From contig NZ_KE384567.1 in assembly GCF_000426765.1 (NCBI RefSeq), positions 248,001-312,000 of the forward strand: DNA of 64,000 nt, given 5' to 3'. The notes under the pieces were generated by a model. That model searched no databases. It was not told the DNA's origin and saw only the letters and a list, made by a program, of their open reading frames with translations. Made by a program: the position numbers and the translations under genes. The DNA comes from Vibrio litoralis DSM 17657. Its GTDB lineage: Bacteria; Pseudomonadota; Gammaproteobacteria; Enterobacterales; Vibrionaceae. This document shows positions 1 to 9,210 of this stretch, in pieces (positions within the stretch are counted from its first letter, which is position 1; each line of letters starts with the position of its first letter).

Positions 1-1
1 T

Positions 2-238
2 CAGGTAATGCAAGCAGCTGGACAAAGCCCATCGTTAAGCGAATTATCCACTACCATTAAACAAGTGATGCTTGCCACTGGCGATAACTTTTCATCCATG
101 CATCAGGATATTCACCACCAGCGCACCACTGAAATTGATTTCATCACCGAATTTCTAATCAAACAAGCACAACGCTATGGTATTGAAGTTCCAAACCATC
201 AACGGCTATTTCAGAAAGTGAAACAATTAGAAGAGTAA
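2..238 (+). CDS. panE: 2-dehydropantoate 2-reductase, C-terminal fragment (partial at window edge)
   Basis: This is the 3' end of a gene that begins before the window; the frame is open from base 2. The roughly 78 visible residues match the helical C-terminal domain of ketopantoate reductase, with the signature TEIDFITEFLI followed by a YGIEVPNHQ segment that in the family lines the substrate pocket. The enzyme reduces 2-dehydropantoate to pantoate with NADPH in pantothenate and CoA synthesis. The Rossmann domain is not visible, so the assignment rests on the C-terminal signature only. A heptamer repeat array starts ten bases after the stop. Confidence 0.8.
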   Translation, partial: QVMQAAGQSPSLSELSTTIKQVMLATGDNFSSMHQDIHHQRTTEIDFITEFLIKQAQRYGIEVPNHQRLFQKVKQLEE

Positions 239-247
239 GGCGTAGCT

Positions 248-283
248 GTTGCGAGTTGCGAGTTGCGAGTTGCGAGTTGCGAG
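248..283. repeat. Heptamer tandem repeat, about 5 units of GTTGCGA
   Basis: Five perfect copies of a 7-bp unit (GTTGCGA, reverse strand TCGCAAC) fill the gap between panE and csdA. The array starts ten bases after the panE stop and ends about 67 bases before the csdA start. It is one of seven arrays in the window that share a 7-bp period but not a unit sequence. Confidence 0.95.
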
Positions 284-350
284 AAAAGTTTAAGCCCATT
301 CTAATATGTTCTATACTTCGCCCACTTCATTGACGTAACAGGTTTATTTA

Positions 351-1580
351 ATGTCTTCTTCGACTCACTTTGACATTCAGGCGATTCGCCAGCAGTTCCC
401 TTTTCTTAATAATGATACGCCAATGGTTTACCTTGATAGCGCCGCGACCACACAAAAACCTCAATGTGTGATTGATGCAATTAGTCACTATTACGCCAAG
501 CAAAATGCCAACGTGCATCGTGGTAGTCACAGCTTAACGGCGCAAGCAACCACTCAATTTGAGCAAGCGCGTGAATGTGTACAACGCTTTATCAATGCTA
601 ATTCGAGTAAAGAAATCATTTGGACTCGCGGGGCAACTGAAGCGATAAACTTAATCGCTCAAACCTATGCTCGTAGCATTTTACAAGCCAGTGATGAAAT
701 TTTGGTTGGAGAAATGGAGCACCACGCCAATATCGTGCCGTGGCAGATCGCCTCCCAACAAACCGGTGCTAAAGTAGTTAAAGTGCCAATGACCTCAGAC
801 TGCCAATGGGATATGCAAGCCTACCAAGCGCTTTTAAGTGAAAAGACCAAAATTGTTGCCGCGGCACACATTACCAATGTCACCGCGACTCGCCAGCCTA
901 TTGAGGACATCATTCAACTTGCTCACCAATTTAATGCGATTTGTGTAATTGATGGCGCGCAAGGCATTGTGCATGAGAGCGTTGATGTTCAAGCACTAGA
1001 CTGTGATTTCTATGTTTTTTCTGGGCACAAACTCTACGCCCCGACTGGAATCGGCGCATTATATGGTAAGCAGTCCATTTTAGAATCAATGCCAGTGTGG
1101 CATGGCGGTGGTAAAATGGTAGAGAAGGTGAGCTTTGAGCAAACTTCTTATTCTGCACTACCAGGAAAGTTTGAAGCTGGTACTCCAAATGTGGCAGGAG
1201 CAATAGCTTTAACTACCGCGATTGAATGGCTAAATCAATTTGATAAACCACAAGTAGAAGCTCACTATCAACAACTACTCAAGCAACTCGTTTCAGGGTT
1301 AGACCACATTGATGGCCTAAATATTGTTGGCTTACAATCAAATGCCAGCGTGGTGAGTTTTACCTTACAGCTTGATGGTGAAGATATTCATCACAACGAT
1401 ATTGCAACACTACTCGATCAACAAGGCATTGCAGTACGTTCCGGTCATCATTGTGCGCATCCACTAATGGACGCATTGGGAATCAACGGAACGGTGAGAG
1501 TTTCTTTGGGGATTTATAACAATGATAAAGATATTGAGATGTTTTTGGCAGGCCTAAATAAAGCTATCGACCTGCTTTAA
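351..1580 (+). CDS. csdA: Cysteine desulfurase CsdA
   Basis: PLP-dependent class V aminotransferase-fold enzyme that takes sulfur from cysteine as a protein persulfide and passes it to CsdE. The 409 residues match the CsdA/SufS group in length. The PLP lysine is in SGHK (K227) and the catalytic cysteine in RSGHHCAHP (C368), without the extended loop of the IscS group. DGAQ near residue 201 holds the aspartate that contacts the cofactor pyridine nitrogen. The acceptor csdE lies on the opposite strand just downstream, separated by a MITE-like palindrome, so the pair is convergent here. Confidence 0.93.
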   Translation: MSSSTHFDIQAIRQQFPFLNNDTPMVYLDSAATTQKPQCVIDAISHYYAKQNANVHRGSHSLTAQATTQFEQARECVQRFINANSSKEIIWTRGATEAINLIAQTYARSILQASDEILVGEMEHHANIVPWQIASQQTGAKVVKVPMTSDCQWDMQAYQALLSEKTKIVAAAHITNVTATRQPIEDIIQLAHQFNAICVIDGAQGIVHESVDVQALDCDFYVFSGHKLYAPTGIGALYGKQSILESMPVWHGGGKMVEKVSFEQTSYSALPGKFEAGTPNVAGAIALTTAIEWLNQFDKPQVEAHYQQLLKQLVSGLDHIDGLNIVGLQSNASVVSFTLQLDGEDIHHNDIATLLDQQGIAVRSGHHCAHPLMDALGINGTVRVSLGIYNNDKDIEMFLAGLNKAIDLL

Positions 1581-1596
1581 TTTCATCGATTCATTT

Positions 1597-1757
1597 ATAC
1601 CAATCAAATTAATTAGCTGAGCAGAGATTGCTAAGGAAAAAGCCTTGAGAACAAGACATAAATTTCGATAAGTAGTTGCTCTACAATCAAAATTTATAAC
1701 GCAGTTATCGAGGCTTTTCACAAGTAAGAATGATCAGATAATTAGTGAGATTGGTAT
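1597..1757. mobile_element. MITE-like palindromic element with 28-bp imperfect terminal inverted repeats
   Basis: The 161-bp segment begins ATACCAATCAAATTAATTAG and its other end, read on the reverse strand, begins ATACCAATCTCACTAATTAT, so the ends are imperfect inverted repeats of roughly 28 bp. A nested second stem pairs AAAAAGCCTTGA with TCGAGGCTTTT, so the whole element could fold into one long hairpin. It has no coding capacity. It fills the gap between the convergent csdA and csdE, and its last base is the first base of the csdE stop triplet. Flanking TA dinucleotides would fit a mariner/IS630-type target, but this is not proven. Confidence 0.65.
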
Positions 1758-2173
1758 TACTCAACTAATTGCTGAATTTGCTCAACAATTGCTTTAAGCC
1801 CATTACCACGTGATGGGCTTAAATGATCAATCAGCCCCAATTGTGCAAAATAGGCTTGTGTATCGAAAGCGTTAATCTCAGCAGTGGTTTTCAAATGAAA
1901 AGCCGCCAACACCAAAGCAATTAAACCGCGCACAATTCGTGCATCTGAATCAATTTGAAAGTGCCAACGTTCGCCATCAAATTCCGACACTAGCCATACT
2001 TTACTCTCACAACCTGAAACAAGAAGCTGTTCTTGCTTTAACGCATCATCCATTTTAGGCAGTAATTTTCCCCACATGATCACTTGACGATAGCGATCTT
2101 CCCAACTTGAAAAGCCAGACATGGTTTCTATGATCGTCTCTGTAGTAATGGTGCTGCCAAATGGGTGAGTCAT
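1757..2173 (-). CDS. csdE: Cysteine desulfuration protein CsdE (SufE family)
   Basis: Sulfur acceptor that stimulates CsdA and relays sulfur, in E. coli toward TcdA-linked processes. The 138 residues are typical of SufE-like proteins. The acceptor cysteine sits in LVSGCESKVW (C55), and the family core DARIVRGLIALVL follows near residues 77-89. The ATG at 2173 lies only 8 bp from a 12-unit heptamer array, so the ribosome-binding region is partly made of repeat sequence and no strong Shine-Dalgarno is visible. TcdA follows upstream on the same strand, as in other gammaproteobacteria where csdA, csdE and tcdA are neighbours. Confidence 0.92.
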   Translation of the reverse strand: MTHPFGSTITTETIIETMSGFSSWEDRYRQVIMWGKLLPKMDDALKQEQLLVSGCESKVWLVSEFDGERWHFQIDSDARIVRGLIALVLAAFHLKTTAEINAFDTQAYFAQLGLIDHLSPSRGNGLKAIVEQIQQLVE

Positions 2174-2181
2174 AATGGGGT

Positions 2182-2270
2182 CTCGTTGCTCGTTGCTCGT
2201 TGCTCGTTGCTCGTTGCTCGTTGCTCGTTGCTCGTTGCTCGTTGCTCGTTGCTCGTTGCTCGTTGCTCGA
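2182..2270. repeat. Heptamer tandem repeat, 12 units of CTCGTTG
   Basis: Twelve perfect copies of CTCGTTG (reverse strand CAACGAG) plus a terminal CTCGA. The array ends 8 bp before the csdE start codon and therefore occupies its probable 5' leader. An open frame across it reads as a 7-residue peptide repeat, which is an artefact of 3 x 7 bp and not a gene. Confidence 0.97.
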
Positions 2271-2321
2271 AGTGAGTTTTAATGTGATTAGCTAACCTGT
2301 CAACTACCACAGACCGCTTTT

Positions 2322-2384
2322 CGATATACGAGAAGCGAAGCGCCCGAGCCACGAGAGTCGATCTTCTAAGAACTAGGAACTATT
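2322..2384. repeat. Degenerate CTCG/CGAG element next to heptamer array
   Basis: Non-coding stretch between tcdA and csdE with the words ACGAGAAGCGAAGCGCCCGAG and, after it, AACTAGGAACTA. The same words recur at about 3334-3355, 27184-27205 and 48512-48547, always between genes. Spacing of the CGAG-like words is close to 7 bp, which suggests a decayed heptamer array. Confidence 0.6.
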
Positions 2385-3183
2385 TATACTTCTGAATCAA
2401 CTTCTCAACAATTCTCGATACCGCCACAAATCCAAAAGTAGCTGTCACTACCGTCGCAGCACCAAAACCGCTGGCGCAATCCATACGTTTTGGGCCTTCA
2501 GCGGTGGATTTAGTCGCACATACACTACCATCTGCTTGAGGGTATTTCAGATGCTCAGTTGAGAAAACGCAATCAATACCGAATTTACGTTGCGGATTCT
2601 TGCTAAAATTATGATGACGTCGCAGCGTATCTTTTAATTTTTTCGCTAATGGATCTTGAATCGTTTTGGTTAAATCAGCAATTTGAATTTGCGTCGGGTC
2701 GACTTGACCACCCGCGCCGCCAGTGGTGATCACTTTGATCTTATTACTACGACAATAAGCTAATAAAGCGGCTTTCGGCTTAATGCTATCAATCGCATCT
2801 AACACGTAATCAAAGTCTTTACCGATGTACTGGCTAACATTGTCAGGCGTAATGAAATCATCCACCAAGTTAACTTTGCATTCAGGATTAATCAAAGCAA
2901 CGCGCTCAGCCATCACTTCAATTTTACTCTGTCCAACCGTACCATTTAAGGCGTGAATTTGACGATTGATGTTGGTAACACAAACATCATCCATATCGAT
3001 CAAGGTTAATTCACCGACACCAGTACGAGCCAATGCTTCAACCGCCCATGAACCTACCCCGCCAATACCCACCACGCAAACATGAGCGGCGCGCAAGATA
3101 TCCACTTCACTATTACCATACAGACGACGTGTGCCGCCAAAGCGTTGGTTGTAGCTATCAGAAGCAGGAGGAAGAGTATTCAT
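2380..3183 (-). CDS. tcdA: tRNA threonylcarbamoyladenosine dehydratase TcdA
   Basis: E1-like ATP-dependent enzyme that cyclises t6A37 of ANN-decoding tRNAs to ct6A. The 267 residues show the adenylation-domain signature GIGGVGSWAVEALARTG (about residues 38-54), the acidic DMDDV and the arginine motif NINRQ, all typical of the TcdA/CsdL branch. A C-terminal hydrophobic helix (near residues 242-256) fits the membrane tail of this family. Start ATG is preceded by AAGG. The gene sits between csdE and mltA, the common arrangement in vibrios, and its sulfur-relay neighbours CsdA/CsdE are known functional partners in E. coli. Confidence 0.93.
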   Translation of the reverse strand: MNTLPPASDSYNQRFGGTRRLYGNSEVDILRAAHVCVVGIGGVGSWAVEALARTGVGELTLIDMDDVCVTNINRQIHALNGTVGQSKIEVMAERVALINPECKVNLVDDFITPDNVSQYIGKDFDYVLDAIDSIKPKAALLAYCRSNKIKVITTGGAGGQVDPTQIQIADLTKTIQDPLAKKLKDTLRRHHNFSKNPQRKFGIDCVFSTEHLKYPQADGSVCATKSTAEGPKRMDCASGFGAATVVTATFGFVAVSRIVEKLIQKYK

Positions 3184-3240
3184 GGTAAACCTTAGATTAA
3201 CGCGATCAAAAAGAGCGCGTATTATAGAGGATAAGGATAC

Positions 3241-3366
3241 GCGGAGCTAGAGCGCTTCGCTTCTCGTTTCTCGTTTCTCGTTTCTCGTTTCTCGAAAAAG
3301 ATTAAAACACGCCCGTTACCGTTGTCGAGCAACGAGCAGTGAAACGCCCGAGCTTCGAGCTTCGCT
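3241..3366. repeat. Heptamer array TTCTCGT (3261-3295) inside an inverted CTCG/CGAG element
   Basis: Four perfect TTCTCGT units and a variant TTCTCGA lie at 3261-3295. They sit within a larger imperfect inverted repeat: GAGCGCTTCGCTTCTCG on the left and CGAGCAGTGAAACGCCCGAG on the right. The element separates tcdA from the 3' end of mltA. It shows a clean array embedded in a degenerate one, which links the two repeat types. Confidence 0.8.
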
Positions 3367-3367
3367 C

Positions 3368-4504
3368 TTAATTCGCTGGAATCTGCAACGGTGGCGCGGT
3401 TAAGTCTAACTTCCACACACGGCCAAAGTGTCGATAGTGGCCAGCAGCAATACCGGAACGTGCGCCCATGCCATGATATAAATCTAAATGACCACCTTTC
3501 ACTGCACCGCCGGTATCAAGAACGATCAGCAGTTTAAGCACATGAACGCCTGTCCATTTGCCATTGGCATCCAGTAGAGGGACTTCGGCTAGAATTGGGG
3601 TTCCCATTGGGAAAATACTGCGGTCTCCAGCAACTGATGCCATTGGTAATAAAGGAATGCCCGCCGCCCCTACTACATCAGCCGTCGCTTGACGATCAAA
3701 GAATACATAAGAAGGGTTTTGTTCTAATACTTCCTGTACGGTTTCACTATCATTTTCCGCCACCCATTCTTTGATCGCTTTCATCGACATTTTTTCTTTC
3801 GGAATCAAGCCGCGCTCAATCAGAATTCGACCAATACTCACATAAGGGTGGTTATTCTTGCCAGCATAAGCAAAGTAGTCTAATTCATCGTTATCCGCAT
3901 AATGAACAAAACCACTGCCTTGAACTTCCATCAAAAATGGGTCGATCATGTTCGATGCATAACCAAGCACTAAACCTTTTCCTTCTAGTGCACCGTCATA
4001 GATTTGCGCGCGAGTAGGACATACTGAACCACATTGAGGTTTGGCATAAACTGGGTATTTGAATAAATGATCTGGTGTGTGGCGCATTTCAATTACAGGA
4101 GAGAAATAACCAGTAAACAGGATATTGCCCTTTTTATCCCCACCCGCCAATTGTTCAACATTCACGCCATATTTAGCTAACTCACTCGTATCACCACTTT
4201 CTTGCGCCCACACTTTTAATTGCGCATATAAGTTTTGGTATTTAGCTTTTAACGATGGGGATGTTTCTTCTACCTTTTCAGCTTGTGCTGCAAAGGTATT
4301 AAAATCTCGTGGTGAATCAGTCTCAATCTTATCAACATGCTCTAAAGTAGTATCTAATTTACCATCCAAATATTGCTGCCCACGCTCAGTCGGTTGAGCA
4401 CAACCAAATAAGATTAACGCTGAAGTCAACATTAAAGTACGAGTCAAAATGGGCTTGGCCTGAAAAGAAAAAAATGAACGAGAAACAACAAGCGAATTAA
4501 ACAC
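3368..4504 (-). CDS. mltA: Membrane-bound lytic murein transglycosylase A (lipoprotein)
   Basis: Outer-membrane lipoprotein that cleaves the MurNAc-GlcNAc bond of peptidoglycan with formation of 1,6-anhydro-muropeptides. The N-terminus has a hydrophobic segment ending in a lipobox, LILFGCAQ (C35). The MltA and 3D domains follow; the 3D motif is seen as LIVLDTGGAVKGGHLDLYHG near the C-terminus, with the catalytic aspartate expected in it. Length (378 aa) is typical. The start is a GTG at 4504 preceded by GGTGA at good spacing; an ATG at 4432 would give a shorter signal but has no ribosome site. The C-terminus lies next to a repeat element. Confidence 0.9.
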   Translation of the reverse strand: MFNSLVVSRSFFSFQAKPILTRTLMLTSALILFGCAQPTERGQQYLDGKLDTTLEHVDKIETDSPRDFNTFAAQAEKVEETSPSLKAKYQNLYAQLKVWAQESGDTSELAKYGVNVEQLAGGDKKGNILFTGYFSPVIEMRHTPDHLFKYPVYAKPQCGSVCPTRAQIYDGALEGKGLVLGYASNMIDPFLMEVQGSGFVHYADNDELDYFAYAGKNNHPYVSIGRILIERGLIPKEKMSMKAIKEWVAENDSETVQEVLEQNPSYVFFDRQATADVVGAAGIPLLPMASVAGDRSIFPMGTPILAEVPLLDANGKWTGVHVLKLLIVLDTGGAVKGGHLDLYHGMGARSGIAAGHYRHFGRVWKLDLTAPPLQIPAN

Positions 4505-4846
4505 GAAAAATCACCAATTAGATAAAAAGAAACGACCGAAGAATGACAAAGATCATCATGCCACACAAGTCAAAAACCACCTATTGAAACATATTTCAAC
4601 ATAAAGACTTCAATAGAAAAAACAGCAAACAAAAAGCATACAGATGAGGTCAAAATCTTTGTCAGCTTTTCAACAAATTCCCGGTCATTATTAATAACGA
4701 TAAATTCACCAATGACATTAAATAAATAGTTATTGCCACCAAGTGAATTATTAGTCACTATTTATATACCTAAGTAACTGCAAAGATGCGAGTTTCAGTA
4801 TCTTGGAGTCACTTGGGTATAAATAACAAACCAAGGAGTAGGTGTT
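4505..4846. other. Intergenic region mltA-argA (342 bp)
   Basis: AT-rich divergent promoter region for mltA and argA. It holds the palindromic repeat at 4765-4821. A 62-codon open frame on the minus strand (4570-4758) has low-complexity composition and no ribosome site, and I do not regard it as a gene. An AAGGAG lies about nine bases before the argA start. Confidence 0.6.
4765..4821. repeat. Palindromic intergenic repeat with TATACC/GGGTATA ends
   Basis: Imperfect inverted repeat: TATACCTAAGTAACTGCA on the left mirrors GGAGTCACTTGGGTATA on the right, with AAGATGCG and GTATCTTG as inner words. A closer-to-perfect copy is at 12915-12958 and a decayed half copy at 47628-47662. The ends resemble those of ERIC elements. 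Confidence 0.7.
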
Positions 4847-6184
4847 GTGAAGTTACGTAGTACAGCTTTAGTTAAAGGATTCCGTCAATCTGCCCCCTAC
4901 CTGAATGCGCACCGCGGCAAAACCATGGTCTTTATGCTCGGTGGCGAAGTGTTTACCGATGCTAATTTCGATAACATCATTAATGACATCGCGCTATTAC
5001 ACAGTCTAGGTGTGCGTATTGTGTTGGTTTATGGCGCACGTCCGCAAATCAATGACAACTTACAAAGTAACCATTGTGAATCGCAATATCATAAAGGCAT
5101 TCGAGTCACCAATGAATCGGCTTTAAACCTTGCAATGCAAGCGGCTGGACGGTTACAACTGGCTTTAACGGCTCGCCTTTCTATGAGCTTAAACAATACC
5201 CCTATGCAAGGTACTCAACTCAACGTAGTCAGTGGTAATTTCGTGATCGCCCAGCCATTAGGCATCGATGATGGGGTCGATTATTGTCACAGTGGTAAAG
5301 TAAGGCGTATCGATAGTGATGCTATTAATCGCATGTTGGATATGGGTTCTATTGTAGTGGTTGGCCCGATTGCCAGTTCAGTGACGGGTGAAAGCTTTAA
5401 CTTGATGTATGAAGATGTCGCCACTCAAACGGCGATTCGATTGAAAGCTTATAAGCTGATTGGCTTTTGTTCTGAGCAAGGGATCTTAGCGCAAGATGGT
5501 CGAGTGATCCCTGAACTCTTCCCTAGCTGCGCAGAAACACTATTGCAAGAAATAGAACAAAAACAAGATACCGAAAGTGGCTACACCAGCGGTACTTTCC
5601 GATTTTTACGTGGTGCATTAACCGCTTGTCGCGCTGGCGTACCACGCTGTCATTTGGTTAGCTACAAAGAAGATGGTGCACTACTGCAAGAGCTATTTTC
5701 TTTTGATGGTATAGGTACTCAAGTAGTGATGGCGAGTGCCGAACAAACTCGCAATGCACAGATCCATGATATTGGCGGTATTCTTGATTTAATTCAGCCT
5801 TTGGAAGAACAAGGCATTTTAGTACGCCGCTCACGTGAGCAACTCGAACAGGAAATTCACCAATTCACCATTATCGAGAAAGATCGCTTAATCATCGGCT
5901 GCGCGGCGCTTTATCCGTATATCGAAGATAAAATGGCTGAGATGGCCTGTGTAGCGGTTCACCCTGATTATCGCGATGGCGACCGTGGCGTGATGCTGTT
6001 AAAACATATGAGCCAAGAAGCCAAAAATATGGGCATCAATAAGCTGTTTGTGTTAACTACCCACAGCCTACACTGGTTTCGCGAGCAAGGTTTTGAAGAA
6101 GTCGGCGTAGACTCACTACCAATGGAAAAGCGCGGTTTATATAACTACCAGCGTAAATCGAAGATATTGGTGTTGAAAATATAA
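4847..6184 (+). CDS. argA: N-acetylglutamate synthase ArgA
   Basis: Catalyses acetyl-CoA-dependent N-acetylation of glutamate, the first step of arginine synthesis. The 445 residues have an N-terminal amino-acid-kinase-fold domain (about 20-280; VFMLGGE and [11 protein letters not shown]), which in the family binds arginine for feedback inhibition. A C-terminal GNAT domain (about 295-445) follows, with the acetyl-CoA loop in [15 protein letters not shown]. Translation starts at a GTG with AAGGAG upstream. No clear ArgR box was identified by eye. Next gene is convergent. Confidence 0.94.
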   Translation: MKLRSTALVKGFRQSAPYLNAHRGKTMVFMLGGEVFTDANFDNIINDIALLHSLGVRIVLVYGARPQINDNLQSNHCESQYHKGIRVTNESALNLAMQAAGRLQLALTARLSMSLNNTPMQGTQLNVVSGNFVIAQPLGIDDGVDYCHSGKVRRIDSDAINRMLDMGSIVVVGPIASSVTGESFNLMYEDVATQTAIRLKAYKLIGFCSEQGILAQDGRVIPELFPSCAETLLQEIEQKQDTESGYTSGTFRFLRGALTACRAGVPRCHLVSYKEDGALLQELFSFDGIGTQVVMASAEQTRNAQIHDIGGILDLIQPLEEQGILVRRSREQLEQEIHQFTIIEKDRLIIGCAALYPYIEDKMAEMACVAVHPDYRDGDRGVMLLKHMSQEAKNMGINKLFVLTTHSLHWFREQGFEEVGVDSLPMEKRGLYNYQRKSKILVLKI

Positions 6185-6189
6185 ATAGG

Positions 6190-6791
<602 letters not shown>

Positions 6792-6816
6792 TCACCTTCA
6801 CTACTCTGTTTATTGT

Positions 6817-9210
6817 TTATATTTTGTTTTTTATTAGCTTATCACTTAACCCGCTAGATCGTAGGGTTTTTATGCTAACACCTTGCGCTAAGATCGCCGG
6901 ATTGGCAAATAAATCTAAACGAGATTTGGCACGCGTCACACCAGTATAAATCAGCTCTCGCGTTAATATTTGATTCATCTTATTCGGCAGTAACATCACG
7001 GTATGAGTAAATTCACTACCTTGTGATTTATGAATCGTCATTGCAAAGGCCAATTCATGCTTAGGGACTCGACTCGGCAATACCCCTTTAATTCGTCCAT
7101 CGGGCATTTCAAAAAACACTCGTAGGCGTGGTGTCGTCTCGCTTTCATCCAATAGACAAACACCGATATCACCATTATGCAGACCTAGTGCACTATCATT
7201 TTGGCTAATCATCACAGGTCTACCGACATACCAATGTTCATTTTCAACTGGATTGATTAACTTAATGCGAGCCAATGAGTCTTCCACTAATTGATTCATA
7301 CGCTCTACGCCAAATTCCCCTTCTCGCACCGCGCATAATAATCTCGCTTGAGAAAAGGCTTTTAACACAGCTTGGGCTTTTTGTTCCATCATGGCTTTGG
7401 TGGGCGCTTCAACCGAGGCAAATAGATCCCCTTGAATGACAGAACCTCCACCTGAATTGACGGCTTGATTGAGCTGCTGGCAATAAGGTGAATAAGCTTC
7501 CGTCATCATCTGACATAGCGCGTTTTGTGCTTGTGCAAGATCGAGACTTTCTGGAGAGCTGTCCGTAGAAGATTGAGAACTGGATGAATGCGCTTTGATA
7601 ACATGTAACTGAATATCCTCAAAACCTTGCTGCCACACCTTTTCCACTTGTTTCGCAGAGCCAGCATTAATCGCTTTTGCCAATTGTCCTACCCCAGATC
7701 GCGCATGGAAACGGTAACTTTTTTGCAGCATGCATAGGCTATCCGAAATAGCATTCGCTTTGATGGCAGATTGAGGGTCAACCAGACTTTGATAACCCGT
7801 TAGATCGACAAGAAGATGCCCGAATTCCGCTTGATAACCGAATGAAGTAAACTGGCAGATATCCCCTAAAATCGCGCCGGCTTCAACTGAGGCTAGCTGA
7901 TCTTTATCACCCAATAAGATCAAACGCGCGTGACTTGGTAACGCTTGCAGCAATCGGAACATCATAGGCAAATCGACCATAGAGGCTTCATCTACCACTA
8001 AAATATCCAAGTGTAAGCGATTCGATTGATTGTATTTATACTCAACCGTGTTGGGTCTCGCCCCTAACAAGCGGTGGATAGTACTAGAATGCGCCGGCAT
8101 CATCGCTTTGATTTCATCGCTCACAGGTAATTGTTCAATCGCTAGACCAATAGATTCCGTCAAGCGTGCCGCCGCTTTACCGGTTGGCGCAACTAATTTA
8201 ATAATTGGTGCTTGTTTACTGTTCGCTGCTTGTGAAGTTGATTGTTGAGAAACTGGCTCTTGTGAAATTGACTGCTGTTGAGCCTGAGTAATTAACGCGG
8301 CTAATAGTTTGGCAACCGTGGTGGTTTTACCGGTTCCCGGCCCGCCAGAAATCACCGAAAACTGACGAGTTAACGCCACGGCTGCGGCCACTTTTTGCCA
8401 ATTCAAACACGCAGATAAAGGCACTAACCTATCGAGCTGATTAAGCTGATCGACTTGTGTTGCTTGAGTTAACACAGAATCAATGAGGCTCCAGTCTAAT
8501 CCATCGGTTTGCACCACATCGAGCATTTCACATACCAACCGCTGACGCTCAATTGAAGTCGTATGCTCACCACTTTGTAGCCCATCCCAAAGATAACGGT
8601 AGTCACGAGCAAATAATTGATCGAGCGCTTGTTTCATTGCCGAAAATGCATCTGGCGCCACGCTTAAGGTTTTCGCGCGCACCATAAAACCATCCGCAAC
8701 TTGTGATTCATAATGCCAATAACGAGTTAAGTACAAACGATCTTGTTCAAGCACTAATGGTAGTGGTGGCGGTAGTGGCTGCAAACTGGCCTGGTTTACT
8801 TGTGCTAATCCCACCACTGCGTCTGATTGGGAAGAATATTTTTCAACTAACGTTAACCAATTAACACTTTGTAATTGAGAGAATAGATTGGCAAAGCGGC
8901 TTGCCAATTCTGGGTGTTGGCGAGTCAAAAAAGACCAAGATAACGTTTGAGGAATATCGAGCTCATTTAAACGCAAACAAATATGGCCACGACCAAACTC
9001 ATAACTGACAAGGCCGGCGAGTAACGCTATATGATCCGCTTGTTGGCGAAAATCCACACTAGTATCGTGATTAGCGAACAGACATTGTTGATGGATAAAG
9101 CGAGCGAACTGAGCGTCAATGGCACGAATTACGCCGAGTTTTTCAAGTGATAACAGCAAGTCTAGCGCTGAGTTACCTTCTATCGTCGACGAGTTGATAG
9201 TCTGGGTCAT
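6817..9210 (-). CDS. recD: Exodeoxyribonuclease V alpha subunit (RecD helicase)
   Basis: 5'-3' helicase motor of RecBCD, which processes double-strand ends and loads RecA. Walker A is GGPGTGKTTT (residues 289-298), Walker B DEAS (407-410), and the C-terminal UvrD-like motif FAMTIHKSQGSEF and YTGVTRA are present. At 797 residues it is much longer than E. coli RecD (608). Part of the excess is a Gln/Ser-rich insert just after Walker A (about 306-336) and a Ser-rich insert near residues 543-556. Its ATG overlaps the recB stop (TAATG), which indicates translational coupling. Confidence 0.95.
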   Translation of the reverse strand: MTQTINSSTIEGNSALDLLLSLEKLGVIRAIDAQFARFIHQQCLFANHDTSVDFRQQADHIALLAGLVSYEFGRGHICLRLNELDIPQTLSWSFLTRQHPELASRFANLFSQLQSVNWLTLVEKYSSQSDAVVGLAQVNQASLQPLPPPLPLVLEQDRLYLTRYWHYESQVADGFMVRAKTLSVAPDAFSAMKQALDQLFARDYRYLWDGLQSGEHTTSIERQRLVCEMLDVVQTDGLDWSLIDSVLTQATQVDQLNQLDRLVPLSACLNWQKVAAAVALTRQFSVISGGPGTGKTTTVAKLLAALITQAQQQSISQEPVSQQSTSQAANSKQAPIIKLVAPTGKAAARLTESIGLAIEQLPVSDEIKAMMPAHSSTIHRLLGARPNTVEYKYNQSNRLHLDILVVDEASMVDLPMMFRLLQALPSHARLILLGDKDQLASVEAGAILGDICQFTSFGYQAEFGHLLVDLTGYQSLVDPQSAIKANAISDSLCMLQKSYRFHARSGVGQLAKAINAGSAKQVEKVWQQGFEDIQLHVIKAHSSSSQSSTDSSPESLDLAQAQNALCQMMTEAYSPYCQQLNQAVNSGGGSVIQGDLFASVEAPTKAMMEQKAQAVLKAFSQARLLCAVREGEFGVERMNQLVEDSLARIKLINPVENEHWYVGRPVMISQNDSALGLHNGDIGVCLLDESETTPRLRVFFEMPDGRIKGVLPSRVPKHELAFAMTIHKSQGSEFTHTVMLLPNKMNQILTRELIYTGVTRAKSRLDLFANPAILAQGVSIKTLRSSGLSDKLIKNKI

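Noticed and set aside
2182..2270. Phase-variable coding repeat
   Set aside because: The array lies outside the coding frame, so unit change cannot shift the csdE frame; an effect on expression is the only option.
2170..2352. Minus-strand open frame with a 7-residue peptide repeat
   Set aside because: It is the translation of the CTCGTTG array (three units equal seven codons) with no ribosome site and no natural N-terminus; it is a repeat artefact.
4570..4758. 62-codon minus-strand frame upstream of argA
   Set aside because: AT-rich, no ribosome site, composition unlike a protein, lies in a divergent promoter region.
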